Positions 46,223 to 56,300 of a DNA stretch of 64,000 nt are shown here, piece by piece. The notes under the pieces were generated by a model. It was not told where the DNA came from and made no database searches. It saw nothing but the letters and a program-made list of their open reading frames with translations. Where the stretch lies: positions 9,973,717-10,037,716 of the forward strand of contig NZ_AP018290.1 of assembly GCF_002368415.1 (NCBI RefSeq), written 5' to 3'. A program made the translations under genes and the position numbers. The stretch is from Calothrix sp. NIES-4105. GTDB taxonomy: Bacteria > Cyanobacteriota > Cyanobacteriia > Cyanobacteriales > Nostocaceae. Every line of letters starts with the position of its first letter. Within the stretch, counting starts at the first letter, position 1.

Positions 46223-47011
46223 ATGAATAAATTAATCCCAGCTATCAAAGTCAAAAATCTCACGTTTTACTACGGAGCTAAAACGACTAAACCAGCCATT
46301 GAAAATATTTCAATGGATATTTATCAAAATCAAGTTACCGCTATTATCGGTCCTAGTGGTTGTGGTAAATCGACTTTTATCAAAACCCTCAACCGCATTA
46401 GCGAATTGGAAGGTGACGTTCAGGTTAAAGGCAGTGTCGAATTCGCTGGTCAAAATATCTACCAAAGTCGGATTAACCTAAATCGGTTACGGCGCCAAAT
46501 TGGGATGGTATTCCAGAAACCGAATTTATTTCCGATGAGCGTTTACGATAACGTTGCATACGGTTTACGTATCGACCGATTTGTTCCAAAAGCCCAACTC
46601 GATCAAATCGTTGAAGAGGCAATTCGAGGCGCCGCACTTTGGGATGAAGTCAAGGACAAACTCAGTAAATCTGCACTAGGACTATCTGGAGGACAACAGC
46701 AACGTCTTTGTATCGCACGGGCAATTGCTGTTAAACCCAAAGTTCTTTTAATGGATGAACCTTGTTCAGCGTTAGACCCCATTGCAACAATGAAAGTTGA
46801 AGAACTAATTCATCAGTTGCGCGAAGAGTTTACAATTGCAATTGTTACGCACAATATGCAACAAGCTGTCCGCGTATCCGACTTTACAGCGTTCTTTAAC
46901 ACTGACGAAAGTCGTATTGGGCAAATGGTTGAATTTGGTGCTACCACCCAAATCTTCAACAATCCTATCGATGAACGCACGCGCGATTACGTTTCCGGTC
47001 GTTTCGGTTAA
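46223..47011 (+). CDS. pstB: phosphate ABC transporter ATP-binding protein PstB
   Basis: 262 residues. PstB hallmarks: Walker [10 protein letters not shown] followed by [12 protein letters not shown]-loop [20 protein letters not shown], signature [14 protein letters not shown], Walker [14 protein letters not shown] and H-loop [13 protein letters not shown]. It powers PstCA. It ends with the typical [18 protein letters not shown]. No PhoU gene follows; a strong terminator closes the operon. Confidence 0.96.
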   Translation: MNKLIPAIKVKNLTFYYGAKTTKPAIENISMDIYQNQVTAIIGPSGCGKSTFIKTLNRISELEGDVQVKGSVEFAGQNIYQSRINLNRLRRQIGMVFQKPNLFPMSVYDNVAYGLRIDRFVPKAQLDQIVEEAIRGAALWDEVKDKLSKSALGLSGGQQQRLCIARAIAVKPKVLLMDEPCSALDPIATMKVEELIHQLREEFTIAIVTHNMQQAVRVSDFTAFFNTDESRIGQMVEFGATTQIFNNPIDERTRDYVSGRFG

Positions 47012-47090
47012 TTTTTTGCGCTTGGAAAGCACGCCCATATCGACAATTAAATTTACTCCTTACTTACCACTTAGTTTGATCAATAAACTT

Positions 47091-47130
47091 CAGAAACCCG
47101 ATTTCTTCAAGAAGTCGGGTTTCTGATTTT
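47091..47130 (+). terminator. rho-independent terminator after pstB
   Basis: CAGAAACCCGA pairs with TCGGGTTTCTG, with a further TTCTT/AAGAA-like inner stem, and is followed by ATTTT. It lies 80 bp after the pstB stop codon. Confidence 0.8.
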
Positions 47131-47221
47131 ACTCTAGCGCGATGTTAATCATTTATTGATTCAGCCTTAATTTACCTGTGCCAGATTGTAATCAAGATTG
47201 CAATTCACTTTAGGGAGCTAG

Positions 47222-48190
47222 GCAAAATTCAAAGGACAGTGGGAAACTTCAGGTATCGTTGAAGTTCCCGGAATTGGTACAGATCCAAGCTCTTATTTAT
47301 TCGATGTCCAAGCTCACACTATCACTGGAACTGCTGCACTCAACGGCAACCACGTTGAAGGTGGTCAGTTGATTTTAGCTGTACCAGTCATACCAACTAT
47401 CCAAGGTACTGCTGGTAACGACAACCTCTACGGAACTAACGGTGACGATATAAAGGCAGGTGGCGCCGGCAACGATAACATCTACGGTAGTGAAGGTAAT
47501 AATATTCTGTTGGGTGATGCTGGTGACGATAACCTTTATGCAGGTGCAGGTAACGACCAGCTAGATGGTGGTGAAGGTAATAACAACCTTTACGGTGGTG
47601 AAGGGAACAATATATTCATCGCAGGTGCAGGGAACGATATTGCCTACGCAGGTGCAGGTGATGATGTCTTTTTCCTAGGTAACGGTAACAACACCGTTTA
47701 TGCTGGTGAAGGCAAAAATCAAATCAACACAGGCTTAGGTAATGATACTGTCTACGCAGGCGCTGCTGATGATGTGATTACTGCTGGTGACGGTAACAAT
47801 ACCATCTACGCTGGTGAAGGTTTAAACCGTATCACTACTGGTAGCGGTAATGACATTGTTTATGCTGGTGCTAGTAATGACGTTATTACAACTGGTGCAG
47901 GTGATGATTTAATCTATGCTGGTGAAGGTAATAACACCATATCTGCTGGTATCGGTAACGATACCGTTTATGCTGGCAGTGGCGCCGACAGATTTATTCT
48001 AGATGCAGGCACAGGTTCTGTAACTATCTTTGGTTTCGGCTCGAACGACAGAGTTAGTCGTGGTAGCGGTTTAGCTGCTAGCGATGTGTTAACAGTACAA
48101 GTAAGCGGTGATGATACTTTAATTAGCAAAGGTAGTGACTTACTTGCAACTCTCAAATTCGTACAGTTCAACACAGTTACTGTTGCGTAA
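47222..48190 (+). pseudogene. 5'-truncated secreted phosphatase/phytase with RTX-like tail
   Basis: The frame opens directly after a TAG at 47219 with no start codon: [18 protein letters not shown] and [15 protein letters not shown], which read like the C-terminal end of a PhoX or phytase-like enzyme. It then enters [11 protein letters not shown] glycine/aspartate repeats (about 24 nonapeptide units) and the shared C-terminal module ([19 protein letters not shown] ... [15 protein letters not shown]). A TTG at 47369 could start a 273-residue tail-only protein, but with no catalytic part it would be a bare Ca-binding peptide. The catalytic domain has probably been deleted. The tail is close to those at 49213 and 53356. 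Confidence 0.7.
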
Positions 48191-48264
48191 CTACTTACTT
48201 ATACCTTTATATACAGCATATTTCTGGTTAATGAGGTACACGCATAATGCCCAAAACCCGCTCC

Positions 48265-48286
48265 GAGACGTTACATGTAACGTCTC
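48265..48286. repeat. 22-bp palindrome GAGACGTTACA...
   Basis: GAGACGTTACA and TGTAACGTCTC are exact complements with no loop. It resembles in its ends the GAGACG palindromes at 15398 and 63079. Confidence 0.6.
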
Positions 48287-48324
48287 TACATGTACCGGAT
48301 GAACACGCTGCGGTGCTGTATGTT

Positions 48325-48792
48325 AAAACGCAGGCACATCTAGTATTCCGTGTCATTAATTTTGGTAGGTACGTAGTAGCGCTGTCTTCGCCAAACTTGA
48401 TATAAAAATGCAGAGGGCTAAAGCTTCAAGGAAGAGACGCGGAGACTGGGGGACGCTCTTACGCGGGGATATCTCAGATGGGGATTGAACCCCAACGCTC
48501 GTTAGACAACAAGAGCGAAATTGGGGTTGAGCGACATGAAGGGGCTGCCGCCCCGGACGCGGGACGTAGATACTCTCCGCGTAAGAGCGTCTCTACGCCC
48601 CGCGTCTCTTCGATAAAGTAGTACCTAACTCCCCAAAATTAATGACATAGACCACTAGTATTCCATGTCATTAAATTTGGTGGGTTCACTTATTAAAAAT
48701 TCTTCCTTTGTGCCCTTTGTGCCTTTGTGGTTCATTCCTCTAACTCGCCAAATTTTATGACACAGACCACTAGTCCTATTTGCCTGCGTTTT
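48325..48792. mobile_element. nested MITE-like inverted-repeat cluster
   Basis: Outer ends AAAACGCAGGCA (48325) and TGCCTGCGTTTT (48781) are exact complements. Inside, ends of the form CTAGTxxTCxxTGTCATTAA-xTTTGG occur four times: forward at 48340 and 48654, inverted at 48622-48657 and 48741-48773. This makes two abutting elements, about 318 and 120 bp, sharing one CTAG. The larger contains further stems (AAGAGACGCGG / CCGCGTCTCTT-like). There is no ORF. Confidence 0.65.
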
Positions 48793-49031
48793 CTTATGCT
48801 TGAATTTGAAAATGATTATTAATATGGTAGTAATTCTAAAAAATTTATAAAAATTTTGTGTCTATATATACAGTTAATAAACAGCTAGAACTGCAATATA
48901 AATTTTTATCTTCACGCTTAACATAAATATTTATAATTAATGATAACTATTATCAAATTTAGGAGTCTGAAAGGCTTATTTTATAAGTACTTTTTCAGCG
49001 ATATATAATAAACAAATGTTTTCAGTGATAC

Positions 49032-49061
49032 GTTAACCTTCTGTTTCCTGTTTCTTAACTT
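49032..49061 (+). promoter_or_regulatory. candidate Pho box upstream of the alkaline phosphatase
   Basis: GTTAACCT (49032), GTTTCCTG (49043) and CTTAACTT (49054) are octamers spaced by exactly 3 bp, an 11-bp period. The same arrangement, with the same following sequence AAGCTTGTxGAATAT, is found upstream of the GDPD gene. It ends about 150 bp before the ATG. Confidence 0.7.
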
Positions 49062-49212
49062 TTGCGTGGCAAATTACAGTAAGTGGAAGCTTGTAGAATA
49101 TTTGGCTAAAGCGTAATTTTTATATCACAAATTCTACATCAAATACTGATGAAAAATACTCTATAAGCAGTTAAGAAAACCAATTACCTATTAAAAATAC
49201 GAGGAATTAGTA

Positions 49213-51666
49213 ATGGCTAAGAACGTCATCATTATGATTGGCGACGGTATGGGCTGGGAAATGGCTCGTGCTGCTGCTGTGGCTTCGGGCGCCGATTTTT
49301 ACACCGAAGGTGAAGGTCAGGGATTAAGTTTTCAAAATCTTTCTAACTATACGCTCGCAACTACCTACGGTACGACTATCGCTCCGGCTAATGGTACCTT
49401 TAGTACTGGTAACGGCGCGCTCGATAACTCAATTTCCCAAACAGGAGATAGCCCATTACTTCCTGGTTTCACCTTTGACCCAACATTCAACCCTGGTACT
49501 ACAGCATCTGGTGGTGCCAAGAACCCTAACCCGAACGCCGTCGGTAACTTAGTCGGTTATGACCCAGCGCGCGGTGGTATTAATCCTTGGACACCTGGTA
49601 ACGATAGAGAATACATCAAATGGAGCTATCCCGACTCCGCAAATACCGCTACAACTCTTTATACAGGCGTAAAAAGTTACAACAACGCGATTGGTGTAGA
49701 TATATTTGAGCAACCATTAGAAAGTGTTCTTGCAACTGCAAACGGATTAGGTAAATCAACAGGTTTGGTTTCTTCAGTACCTATCGACCATGCTACACCA
49801 GGTGCTGCCGCAGCGAATGTCAACCGTCGTAGTAAATATGATGCCGATTTTCCATCACTTGATAATATCTTGCAGCAGGAACTTCGAGTTTACCAGCCGA
49901 CTGTAATACTTGGTGGTGGACACCCCCTATCAAATCCTGCTGACCCTTTACCGGGTGGTGTTGAACCAAATACTAGCAACGAGTTCATCGCTAAATCAAC
50001 TTACGAAGAACTTAGTAATAATCCCAACAGTAATCGCTACGATTACACATTTTTAGAGCGCGGTACAGACGCAGCAACGGTACTAGCTGATACTGCCGCA
50101 AATATTGACCCAAATAACGGTGATAGATTACTTGGTTTATATGGAGCGCGCGGACAAAACGGTAACTTGCCTGTAAGTTCTGCCAATGGTGATTACAGTA
50201 CCACTGGTCTAGATATGTTCAGCGTTTTTAGTAGTCAAGGACTTAAACAAGACACTACACGTCCTCTTTTAGCAGGTGAAACCGACGCTGAATTCATTGC
50301 CAGAGAACGCAACGAAAACCCCACCCTTAATGACTTGACAAAATCTGCTCTAAATGTATTAGGAAAAGACAAAGACGGATTTTGGTTGATGGTCGAAGGT
50401 GGTGATATCGACTGGGCTGCCCATGACAATAACATAGACAACCTCATCGGTACGATGAACGACTTTGATAAAGCTGTTAAATCGACGATTGATTGGATTA
50501 ATCAAAATGGAGGTTGGGAAGAAAACCTATTAATAGTCACCGCAGACCATGACCATTATTTAACGCTTACTTCCGACTTCCCAACTGTGCTTAAAGAAAA
50601 AGGTGCAGAAGCACTCACAGAAATTGATGACTATAATCAAGTTGGACATTACTGGGGTTCCAATCCTGAAAAAGATGGTAAATATGGCTGGGGTAGTCAC
50701 TCTAACCGTCCTGTCCCAGTTTATTACCAAGGCGTCGGTTCCGAAGTTCTAACTGACTTAGTTGGTAAAGGCTATAATTCCTACGGCTATGATATTCCTG
50801 GTATTTCTGGACTCGTTGACCAAGTGAATATCTACCAAACTATGTACCAAGCCATAACTGGAAAAGCTGTGATTCAGTATGGTACTGATGGTGATGAAAT
50901 ACTTTACGGTGATGATGGTAACGATGAGATTATTGGCGGTGCAGGTAATAACATCATCTATGGCAACGAAGGTAATAACACATTAGTTGGTGGTGCAGGT
51001 GACGACCAACTATATGGTGGTTCGGGACGTGACCGTCTCTATGCTAATGAAGGCAATAATACCTTGTACGGCAATGAAGGCGATAATATTCTAACTGCTG
51101 GTTCTGGCAATAATCTTGCTTACGGTGGTTCAGGCGATGATATCTTTATTTTCGGTGACGGCAATAACACCATTTATGCCAACGAAGGAATCAATAACAT
51201 TAGCGTCGGTGAGGGTAACAACTTAATTTACGGTGGTTCTAAAGCCGATTATATCTACACTGGTGGTGGTAATAACATCATCTATGCCAATGAAGGCAAT
51301 AACCGCATCACCACAGGTAAAGGTAATGATTTAATTTACGCAGGTTCTGGTGATGACACTATCTACTCTGGTGCAGGTAATGATATTATCTACGCCAACG
51401 AAGGCAAAAATATAATTTCTGCTGGAACAGGTAATGATACTGTCTACGCTGGTAGCGGAATAGATAAATATATCCTTGATGCAGGCGACGGTTCTGTAAG
51501 TATCATAGGTTTTGGCGCTTCGGACCAAATTAGTCGTGGCAGCACTTTACTCGCAACAGATTTACTCGACATCAAAATCAGCGGTAACGACACTTTGATT
51601 AGCAAAGGTAGTGACCTGCTTGCAACACTCAGAGATGTCCAGTTCAACACAGTAACCATCGTGTAA
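49213..51666 (+). CDS. PhoA-type alkaline phosphatase with RTX-like C-terminal tail
   Basis: 817 residues. The alkaline phosphatase domain (about 1-560) keeps metal and catalytic residues: MIGDGMG (Asp), nucleophile Ser142 in YPDSANTATTLYTGVKSYNN, IDHATPGAAA, MVEGGDIDWAAHDNN, TADHDHYL and WGSHSNRPVPV. It hydrolyses phosphate monoesters using Zn/Mg. There is no N-terminal signal peptide. Instead the C-terminus has glycine/aspartate repeats (from about 565: GDEILYGDDGNDEIIGGAGN and so on) and a final module [20 protein letters not shown] ... LATLRDVQFNTV, as expected for type I secretion. GAGG precedes the ATG. Pho-box-like octamers lie upstream. A secreted, Ca-folded phosphate scavenger is the best reading. 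Confidence 0.93.
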   Translation: MAKNVIIMIGDGMGWEMARAAAVASGADFYTEGEGQGLSFQNLSNYTLATTYGTTIAPANGTFSTGNGALDNSISQTGDSPLLPGFTFDPTFNPGTTASGGAKNPNPNAVGNLVGYDPARGGINPWTPGNDREYIKWSYPDSANTATTLYTGVKSYNNAIGVDIFEQPLESVLATANGLGKSTGLVSSVPIDHATPGAAAANVNRRSKYDADFPSLDNILQQELRVYQPTVILGGGHPLSNPADPLPGGVEPNTSNEFIAKSTYEELSNNPNSNRYDYTFLERGTDAATVLADTAANIDPNNGDRLLGLYGARGQNGNLPVSSANGDYSTTGLDMFSVFSSQGLKQDTTRPLLAGETDAEFIARERNENPTLNDLTKSALNVLGKDKDGFWLMVEGGDIDWAAHDNNIDNLIGTMNDFDKAVKSTIDWINQNGGWEENLLIVTADHDHYLTLTSDFPTVLKEKGAEALTEIDDYNQVGHYWGSNPEKDGKYGWGSHSNRPVPVYYQGVGSEVLTDLVGKGYNSYGYDIPGISGLVDQVNIYQTMYQAITGKAVIQYGTDGDEILYGDDGNDEIIGGAGNNIIYGNEGNNTLVGGAGDDQLYGGSGRDRLYANEGNNTLYGNEGDNILTAGSGNNLAYGGSGDDIFIFGDGNNTIYANEGINNISVGEGNNLIYGGSKADYIYTGGGNNIIYANEGNNRITTGKGNDLIYAGSGDDTIYSGAGNDIIYANEGKNIISAGTGNDTVYAGSGIDKYILDAGDGSVSIIGFGASDQISRGSTLLATDLLDIKISGNDTLISKGSDLLATLRDVQFNTVTIV

Positions 51667-51673
51667 TCTAAAC

Positions 51674-51709
51674 GTAGGTTGGGTGAAGCGACAGCGTAAC
51701 CCAACTTAC
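51674..51709 (+). terminator. hairpin after the alkaline phosphatase gene
   Basis: GTAGGTTGGG pairs with CCCAACTTAC (one G-U) just past the stop. Two more dispersed repeats follow: AGCATAGGC...GCCTGTGCT near 51730 and a CACAGAGACGCAGAG block near 51770. Confidence 0.5.
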
Positions 51710-51886
51710 AAAATATTGGGGAGTTGTAGCATAGGCGTCCGGTGCCTGTGCTATGCTGTATTTTTACCACAGAGACGCAGAGTACACAGAGAGTAAGAGA
51801 AATTTTTTAACCTTTTAATGCGGAATTCCCCACCCACAACGAGTGTCGGGTTGTGGCTGCGATACAAAAATTAGAGGTTCTAATCC

Positions 51887-52189
51887 TCAAGATTTGGCAA
51901 GCACAACTTCCTTACCTGGAAAGTCAGCTACTATTTTTAAACTTCCGCCAAGAGCTTGGATATAACGAGAAAGACTGCTAATTTGAATATCATCCAAATG
52001 TTCTATATTAGAAATATTGGCTAAATCAATACCAAGTTCTTTTTCTAAATTTTCCTGCGGTATTCCCATAGATTCTTGTAACTCTATTAAAGAAATATGA
52101 AGCGACATCAACAGCGCGCGAGCTTTACTCATTTCTCTTTGCTCAGGTGTCATTTGATTTCGTAGTTCGCTAAAAGGCTTTGTATTCAT
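51887..52189 (-). CDS. XRE-family antitoxin (HigA-like)
   Basis: 100 residues with a helix-turn-helix (LIELQESMGIPQENLEKELG, then DIQISSLSRYIQALGGSL), typical of HigA/XRE antitoxins whose C-terminus covers the operator. The start overlaps the stop of the toxin gene as ATGA, the toxin-first order of HigBA loci. It should bind the toxin and repress the pair. A decayed copy of its first codons lies at 53034-53132. Confidence 0.85.
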   Translation of the reverse strand: MNTKPFSELRNQMTPEQREMSKARALLMSLHISLIELQESMGIPQENLEKELGIDLANISNIEHLDDIQISSLSRYIQALGGSLKIVADFPGKEVVLAKS

Positions 52190-52545
52190 ATCAGTCCTTC
52201 ATTTCTAAGTTCTTCCAAAAGTACATCGTAAAGCTTATCTGCTTTTGGTATATTTTCTTCATACCAACGGTCATTGCCCACTTTGTTTCCTCCTAAAAGT
52301 ATTACGGCTACTCTACGAGGGTCGAAAGCGTATAAAATACGATATGGTTCTCCCTTATGTTGTACTCTCAACTCTCGCATCTGTTCATGGCGAGATGCTT
52401 TGATGCCTGAACTATAAGGAAAAGCTAGTAATGGTCCCTTTTCTTCAAGTTGCATTACTGTAGCATCTATAGAAGCTTGAGCTTGTGTATCAAGTGTAAC
52501 CCACCATTGGTAAAACTCATTTGTGTACTCTACTTCGTATGCCAT
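52186..52545 (-). CDS. RelE/HigB-family toxin
   Basis: 119 residues of the RelE/HigB phage-derived Gp49-like group: EYTNEFYQWWVTLDTQAQAS, then MRELRVQHKGEPYRILYAFDPRRVAVILLGG with the basic catalytic strand, and KLYDVLLEEL at the end. The family cuts mRNA on the ribosome. The frame is intact and the gene is first in a two-gene operon with the XRE antitoxin. Confidence 0.88.
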   Translation of the reverse strand: MAYEVEYTNEFYQWWVTLDTQAQASIDATVMQLEEKGPLLAFPYSSGIKASRHEQMRELRVQHKGEPYRILYAFDPRRVAVILLGGNKVGNDRWYEENIPKADKLYDVLLEELRNEGLI

Positions 52546-53033
52546 TATTATCTTTATATCTCTTATTTTAAATCAAGTGTTTTTGTTATAGGCACCTACA
52601 GGTTTATGTGAGCAAATTGTAGCACCGTTCGTCCATCACACAATTCAGATGTTCTAGCAACAGCCGAATCCAAACACACTTGACAGAAAAACATTTATAG
52701 TGTATACGAAGCCCTGTGTAAGTAATGAATATCTAGAATAGACTTTAGCAGTGTTGCACATTCCTGTGTTTCGTCATAAAAGCCAATATCAGGCAAATGT
52801 TATAGGAAATACAAAACTTATTTTATAAAATCGGCTATAAGTAAAATAAAACTGCAAGTTTTATAGTCTTATTTTACTGCACTAAAATAAGATGCCTCAA
52901 AGAAATTACAGACTGGCAGCGCAATCGTTTATACTGATATAAGCCTTAGCTAATTATTTTCCAGCCACTTCAATCAATTGCGCCTCAAGATTTTGATAAA
53001 AATAATCACTAATATTTTTAAATATTAATAAAA

Positions 53034-53132
53034 ATATGAAGCGATATCAACAGCGCGCGAGCTTTACTCATTTCTATGAAGCTCAGGTGTCATTTTACTT
53101 CGTAGTTCATTAAAAGGCTTAGTCTTCATATC
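53034..53132 (-). pseudogene. decayed duplicate of the HigA-like antitoxin 5' end
   Basis: These 99 bp closely match 52094-52192, the start of the antitoxin gene. On the minus strand they read MKTKPFNELRSKMTPE and then shift out of frame and stop. It is a partial duplication about 0.9 kb from its source. Confidence 0.75.
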
Positions 53133-53187
53133 TATACACACATTCTAATAAACCATCCGTTACATCCGTTACATCCGTTGCCAATAC

Positions 53188-53217
53188 GTTAACTAGTTAT
53201 TTGCCTTTTCTTAACTT
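53188..53217 (+). promoter_or_regulatory. candidate Pho box upstream of the GDPD gene
   Basis: GTTAACTA (53188), ATTTGCCT (53199) and CTTAACTT (53210) repeat every 11 bp, matching the array at 49032. The downstream block AAGCTTGTGGAATAT is also shared with the alkaline phosphatase promoter. It ends about 140 bp before the ATG. Confidence 0.7.
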
Positions 53218-53355
53218 TTACATGGCAAAGTATAGCTACAAGCTTGTGGAATATACCGGCTATAGCGTGTTTTCCTTACCATAAGCATAACAATCAATAA
53301 TCATACCGAGAATTAGCATTTTCCGTGCCCCTTTGTATCTACCTATATAAAACCA

Positions 53356-56300
53356 ATGACAAACGCAACACTCAAAGGATTCGCGTTTCTTCCTGCTGAC
53401 ACCTTCGCTTCAGGACCTCAAGCTGGTAAAGATATTTCAGCAAACGGTCGTACAGGCCCCTTTCCAGGGCAACCTATTCAAGGATTTAGCGCAGTACAAT
53501 TTGCAAATGAAAATCAATTTTGGTTCATGGCTGATAATGGTTTCGGCGCCAAAACAAATAGTTCAGATTTTCTATTACGCATATACAAAGTTGAACCAAA
53601 TTTTCGCACTAGTTCTTCGGGTGACGGTACTGTAAAAGTAGATAATTTCATTCAGTTAGCAGACCCAGATAAAAAAGTACCGTTTAAAATCACGGGAGAA
53701 GCTACACAACAACGCTTACTTACTGGCGCCGATTTTGATATTGAGTCTTTTGTCATTGCCAAAGATAATACTATATGGATTGGTGATGAGTTTGGTCCTT
53801 ATCTACTGCACTTTGATAACAGTGGTAAGTTACTCGATGCTCCAATTGCAACACCGAATGAATTTACATTAAATACCCTAAATGGGCAGACACCTATTGT
53901 AATTGGACACCGAGGCGCCAGTGGTGAATTACCTGAACATACGTTAGCTGCGTATAAATTAGCCATTGACCGTGGTGCTGATTTTATCGAGCCTGACCTA
54001 GTTTCTACTAAGGATGGGGTATTAATCGCGCGTCATGAACCTAATTTAATTAACACTACTGACGTTGCCGACCGTTCAGAGTTTGCTGACCGCAGAACTA
54101 CCAAAATTGTTGATGGTGTCGCAGAAGAAGGTTTCTTTGCTTCTGATTTTACCTTGGCAGAAATCAAAACCCTACGCGCGAAGATGCCGCAAGATTTCCG
54201 CACTCAAGCGTTTAACGGGGTTTTAGAAATTCCTACGTTTGAAGAAATTATTAACTTAGTAAAACAAGAGGAAGCACTGACAGGACGTAAAGTTGGTATC
54301 TATCCAGAAACCAAGCATCCCATATTCCACGATGATTTAGGTCTATCACTCGAAGAAAAGCTGATTGACACACTAGTCAAAACTGAATTCACCGACCCGA
54401 AACGAGTATTCATCCAGTCGTTTGAAACCAGCAATTTAAAAGAACTTAACAGCGTTTTAATGCCGAATGCTGGTATTGACATACCTTTGGTGCAGTTACT
54501 CGATGCTACCGATGTTCGCTTAGATGGTTCATTAATCGAAACAAAACCTTATGATTTTGTTGTTAGCGGTGATGAGCGTACTTATGCTGACCTAAGAACA
54601 CCTGATGGATTAAAAGAAATTGCTACTTATGCTGATGGTATCGGTCCTTGGAAACGAATGATTGTTTCTGTTAAAGGAGTAGATGCCAACAATGATGGTA
54701 TTGCTGATGATGTAAATAAAGATGGTGCAATCAACGATGCTGACAAAACCACTTTACCTCCAACTAGCTTAGTTCAAGATGCCCACACAGCAGGGTTGTT
54801 AGTACATCCATATACATTTCGTAACGAAGGTAGATTTTTAGCAGCAGACTATAACGGGAATCCTGAACTTGAGTTTAGACAGTTTATTCAGTTGGGAGTT
54901 GATGGTTACTTTACTGATTTTCCTGGTACAGGTGATTTAGTCCGCGATCAAATTGTGGCGCCATTTGTTCGTTCACCCCAAAATCCCGATGTTTTAGCAA
55001 CACCTGAATTTAATACACTTGACAAAAATCCCCCTATCGTTATTGGACATCGAGGCGCCAGTGGTGAACGTCCAGAACATACTTTAGCATCATATAAATT
55101 AGCAATTGCCCAAGGCGCCGATTTTATTGAACCTGATTTAGTGGCAACAAAAGACGGGGTTTTAGTCGCGCGTCACGAAAATGCTTTGGCAGTTCTCAAC
55201 GCTGATGGTAGTCTCAATAATACCGACACGAGTACTGATGTTTATCAACGCACGGAATTTGCCGACCGTTTAACTACCAAAGTTATCGATGGACGGACAG
55301 TACGCGGATGGTTTACAGAAGATTTTACACTCGCAGAAATTAAAACTCTGAATGCAATCGAACGTTTACCAGCTTTACGCGGTACTAGTTTTAATAACGA
55401 TAAACTCCAAGTTCCCACTCTGGATGAAGTTATTGACTTAGTGCAACTTGTCGAGAGAGAAACTGGACGTAAAATTGGTATTTATCCAGAAACAAAGCAC
55501 CCTACTTATTTTGCAAGCGAAGGAAAACAAATCGATGGCACCCCTATAAACACTAACTTAGGGCAAAAATTAATCGATACTCTCGTTGCCAAAAACTTTA
55601 CCGACCCCAAACGAGTGTTCATTCAGTCGTTTGAAACTGGTAACTTGAAGGAACTCAACGATGTAATAATGCCCAACGCTAATGTTGATATACCTTTGGT
55701 GCAATTATTCGGTGGTGCAAACGACCGTCCGTATGATTTAGTTGTAAGTGGTGACACACGAACTTACGGAGATTTGACGAAACCGAGTGAGCTTCAAGAG
55801 ATTGCTGAATACGCTGCTGGTATTGGACCGAATAAAAGATTAATTGTACCTGCGGGTAGCGATGGTAAACTTCTGGCGCCTACAACTTTGGTTCAAGATG
55901 CCCATGCAGCCGGCTTACTAGTACATCTTTATACACTGCGTAACGAGAATGTATTTTTGGCGCCAGACTATAACGGCAACCCAGCGAACGAATACAAGCA
56001 GTTCATTGAGTTAGGAGTTGATGGTTACTTTACTGACTTCCCTGGACTTGGAGATACTATCCGGGATTTATATGTAGGTACACCTGCAGTATCAAACCTT
56101 GGTGCTTCCAGAGGTTTTGAAGGAATGGCAATTAATCCTGACAAAACTAAATTGTATCCTTTGCTCGAAGGTACAGTAGTGGGAGATCCTGCTGGTTCGC
56201 TGCGGATTTATGAATTTGATATTGCATCAAGCAGATATCAAGGTCTAGCTGGTTATTATCAATTGGAAAATCCTAGTAATGCAATTGGTGACTTTGCTGT

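Larger units (their letters stand above)
48191..49212. other. 1-kb intergenic region full of inverted repeats
   Basis: No gene. It holds a 22-bp palindrome (48265-48286), a nested MITE-like structure (48325-48792), an AT-rich stretch and then the Pho-box-like array and leader of the alkaline phosphatase gene. Confidence 0.6.
52546..53355. other. intergenic region before the GDPD gene
   Basis: About 800 bp with no intact gene. It contains the antitoxin remnant (53034-53132), the ATCCGTT triplet (53155-53181) and the Pho-box-like array (53188-53217). The first 480 bp show nothing recognisable. Confidence 0.55.

Noticed and set aside
48465-48540. tRNA-like GGGATTGAACCCCA near the MITE cluster
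   Set aside because: The T-arm-like piece lacks matching acceptor, D and anticodon arms; it is part of a longer inverted repeat.
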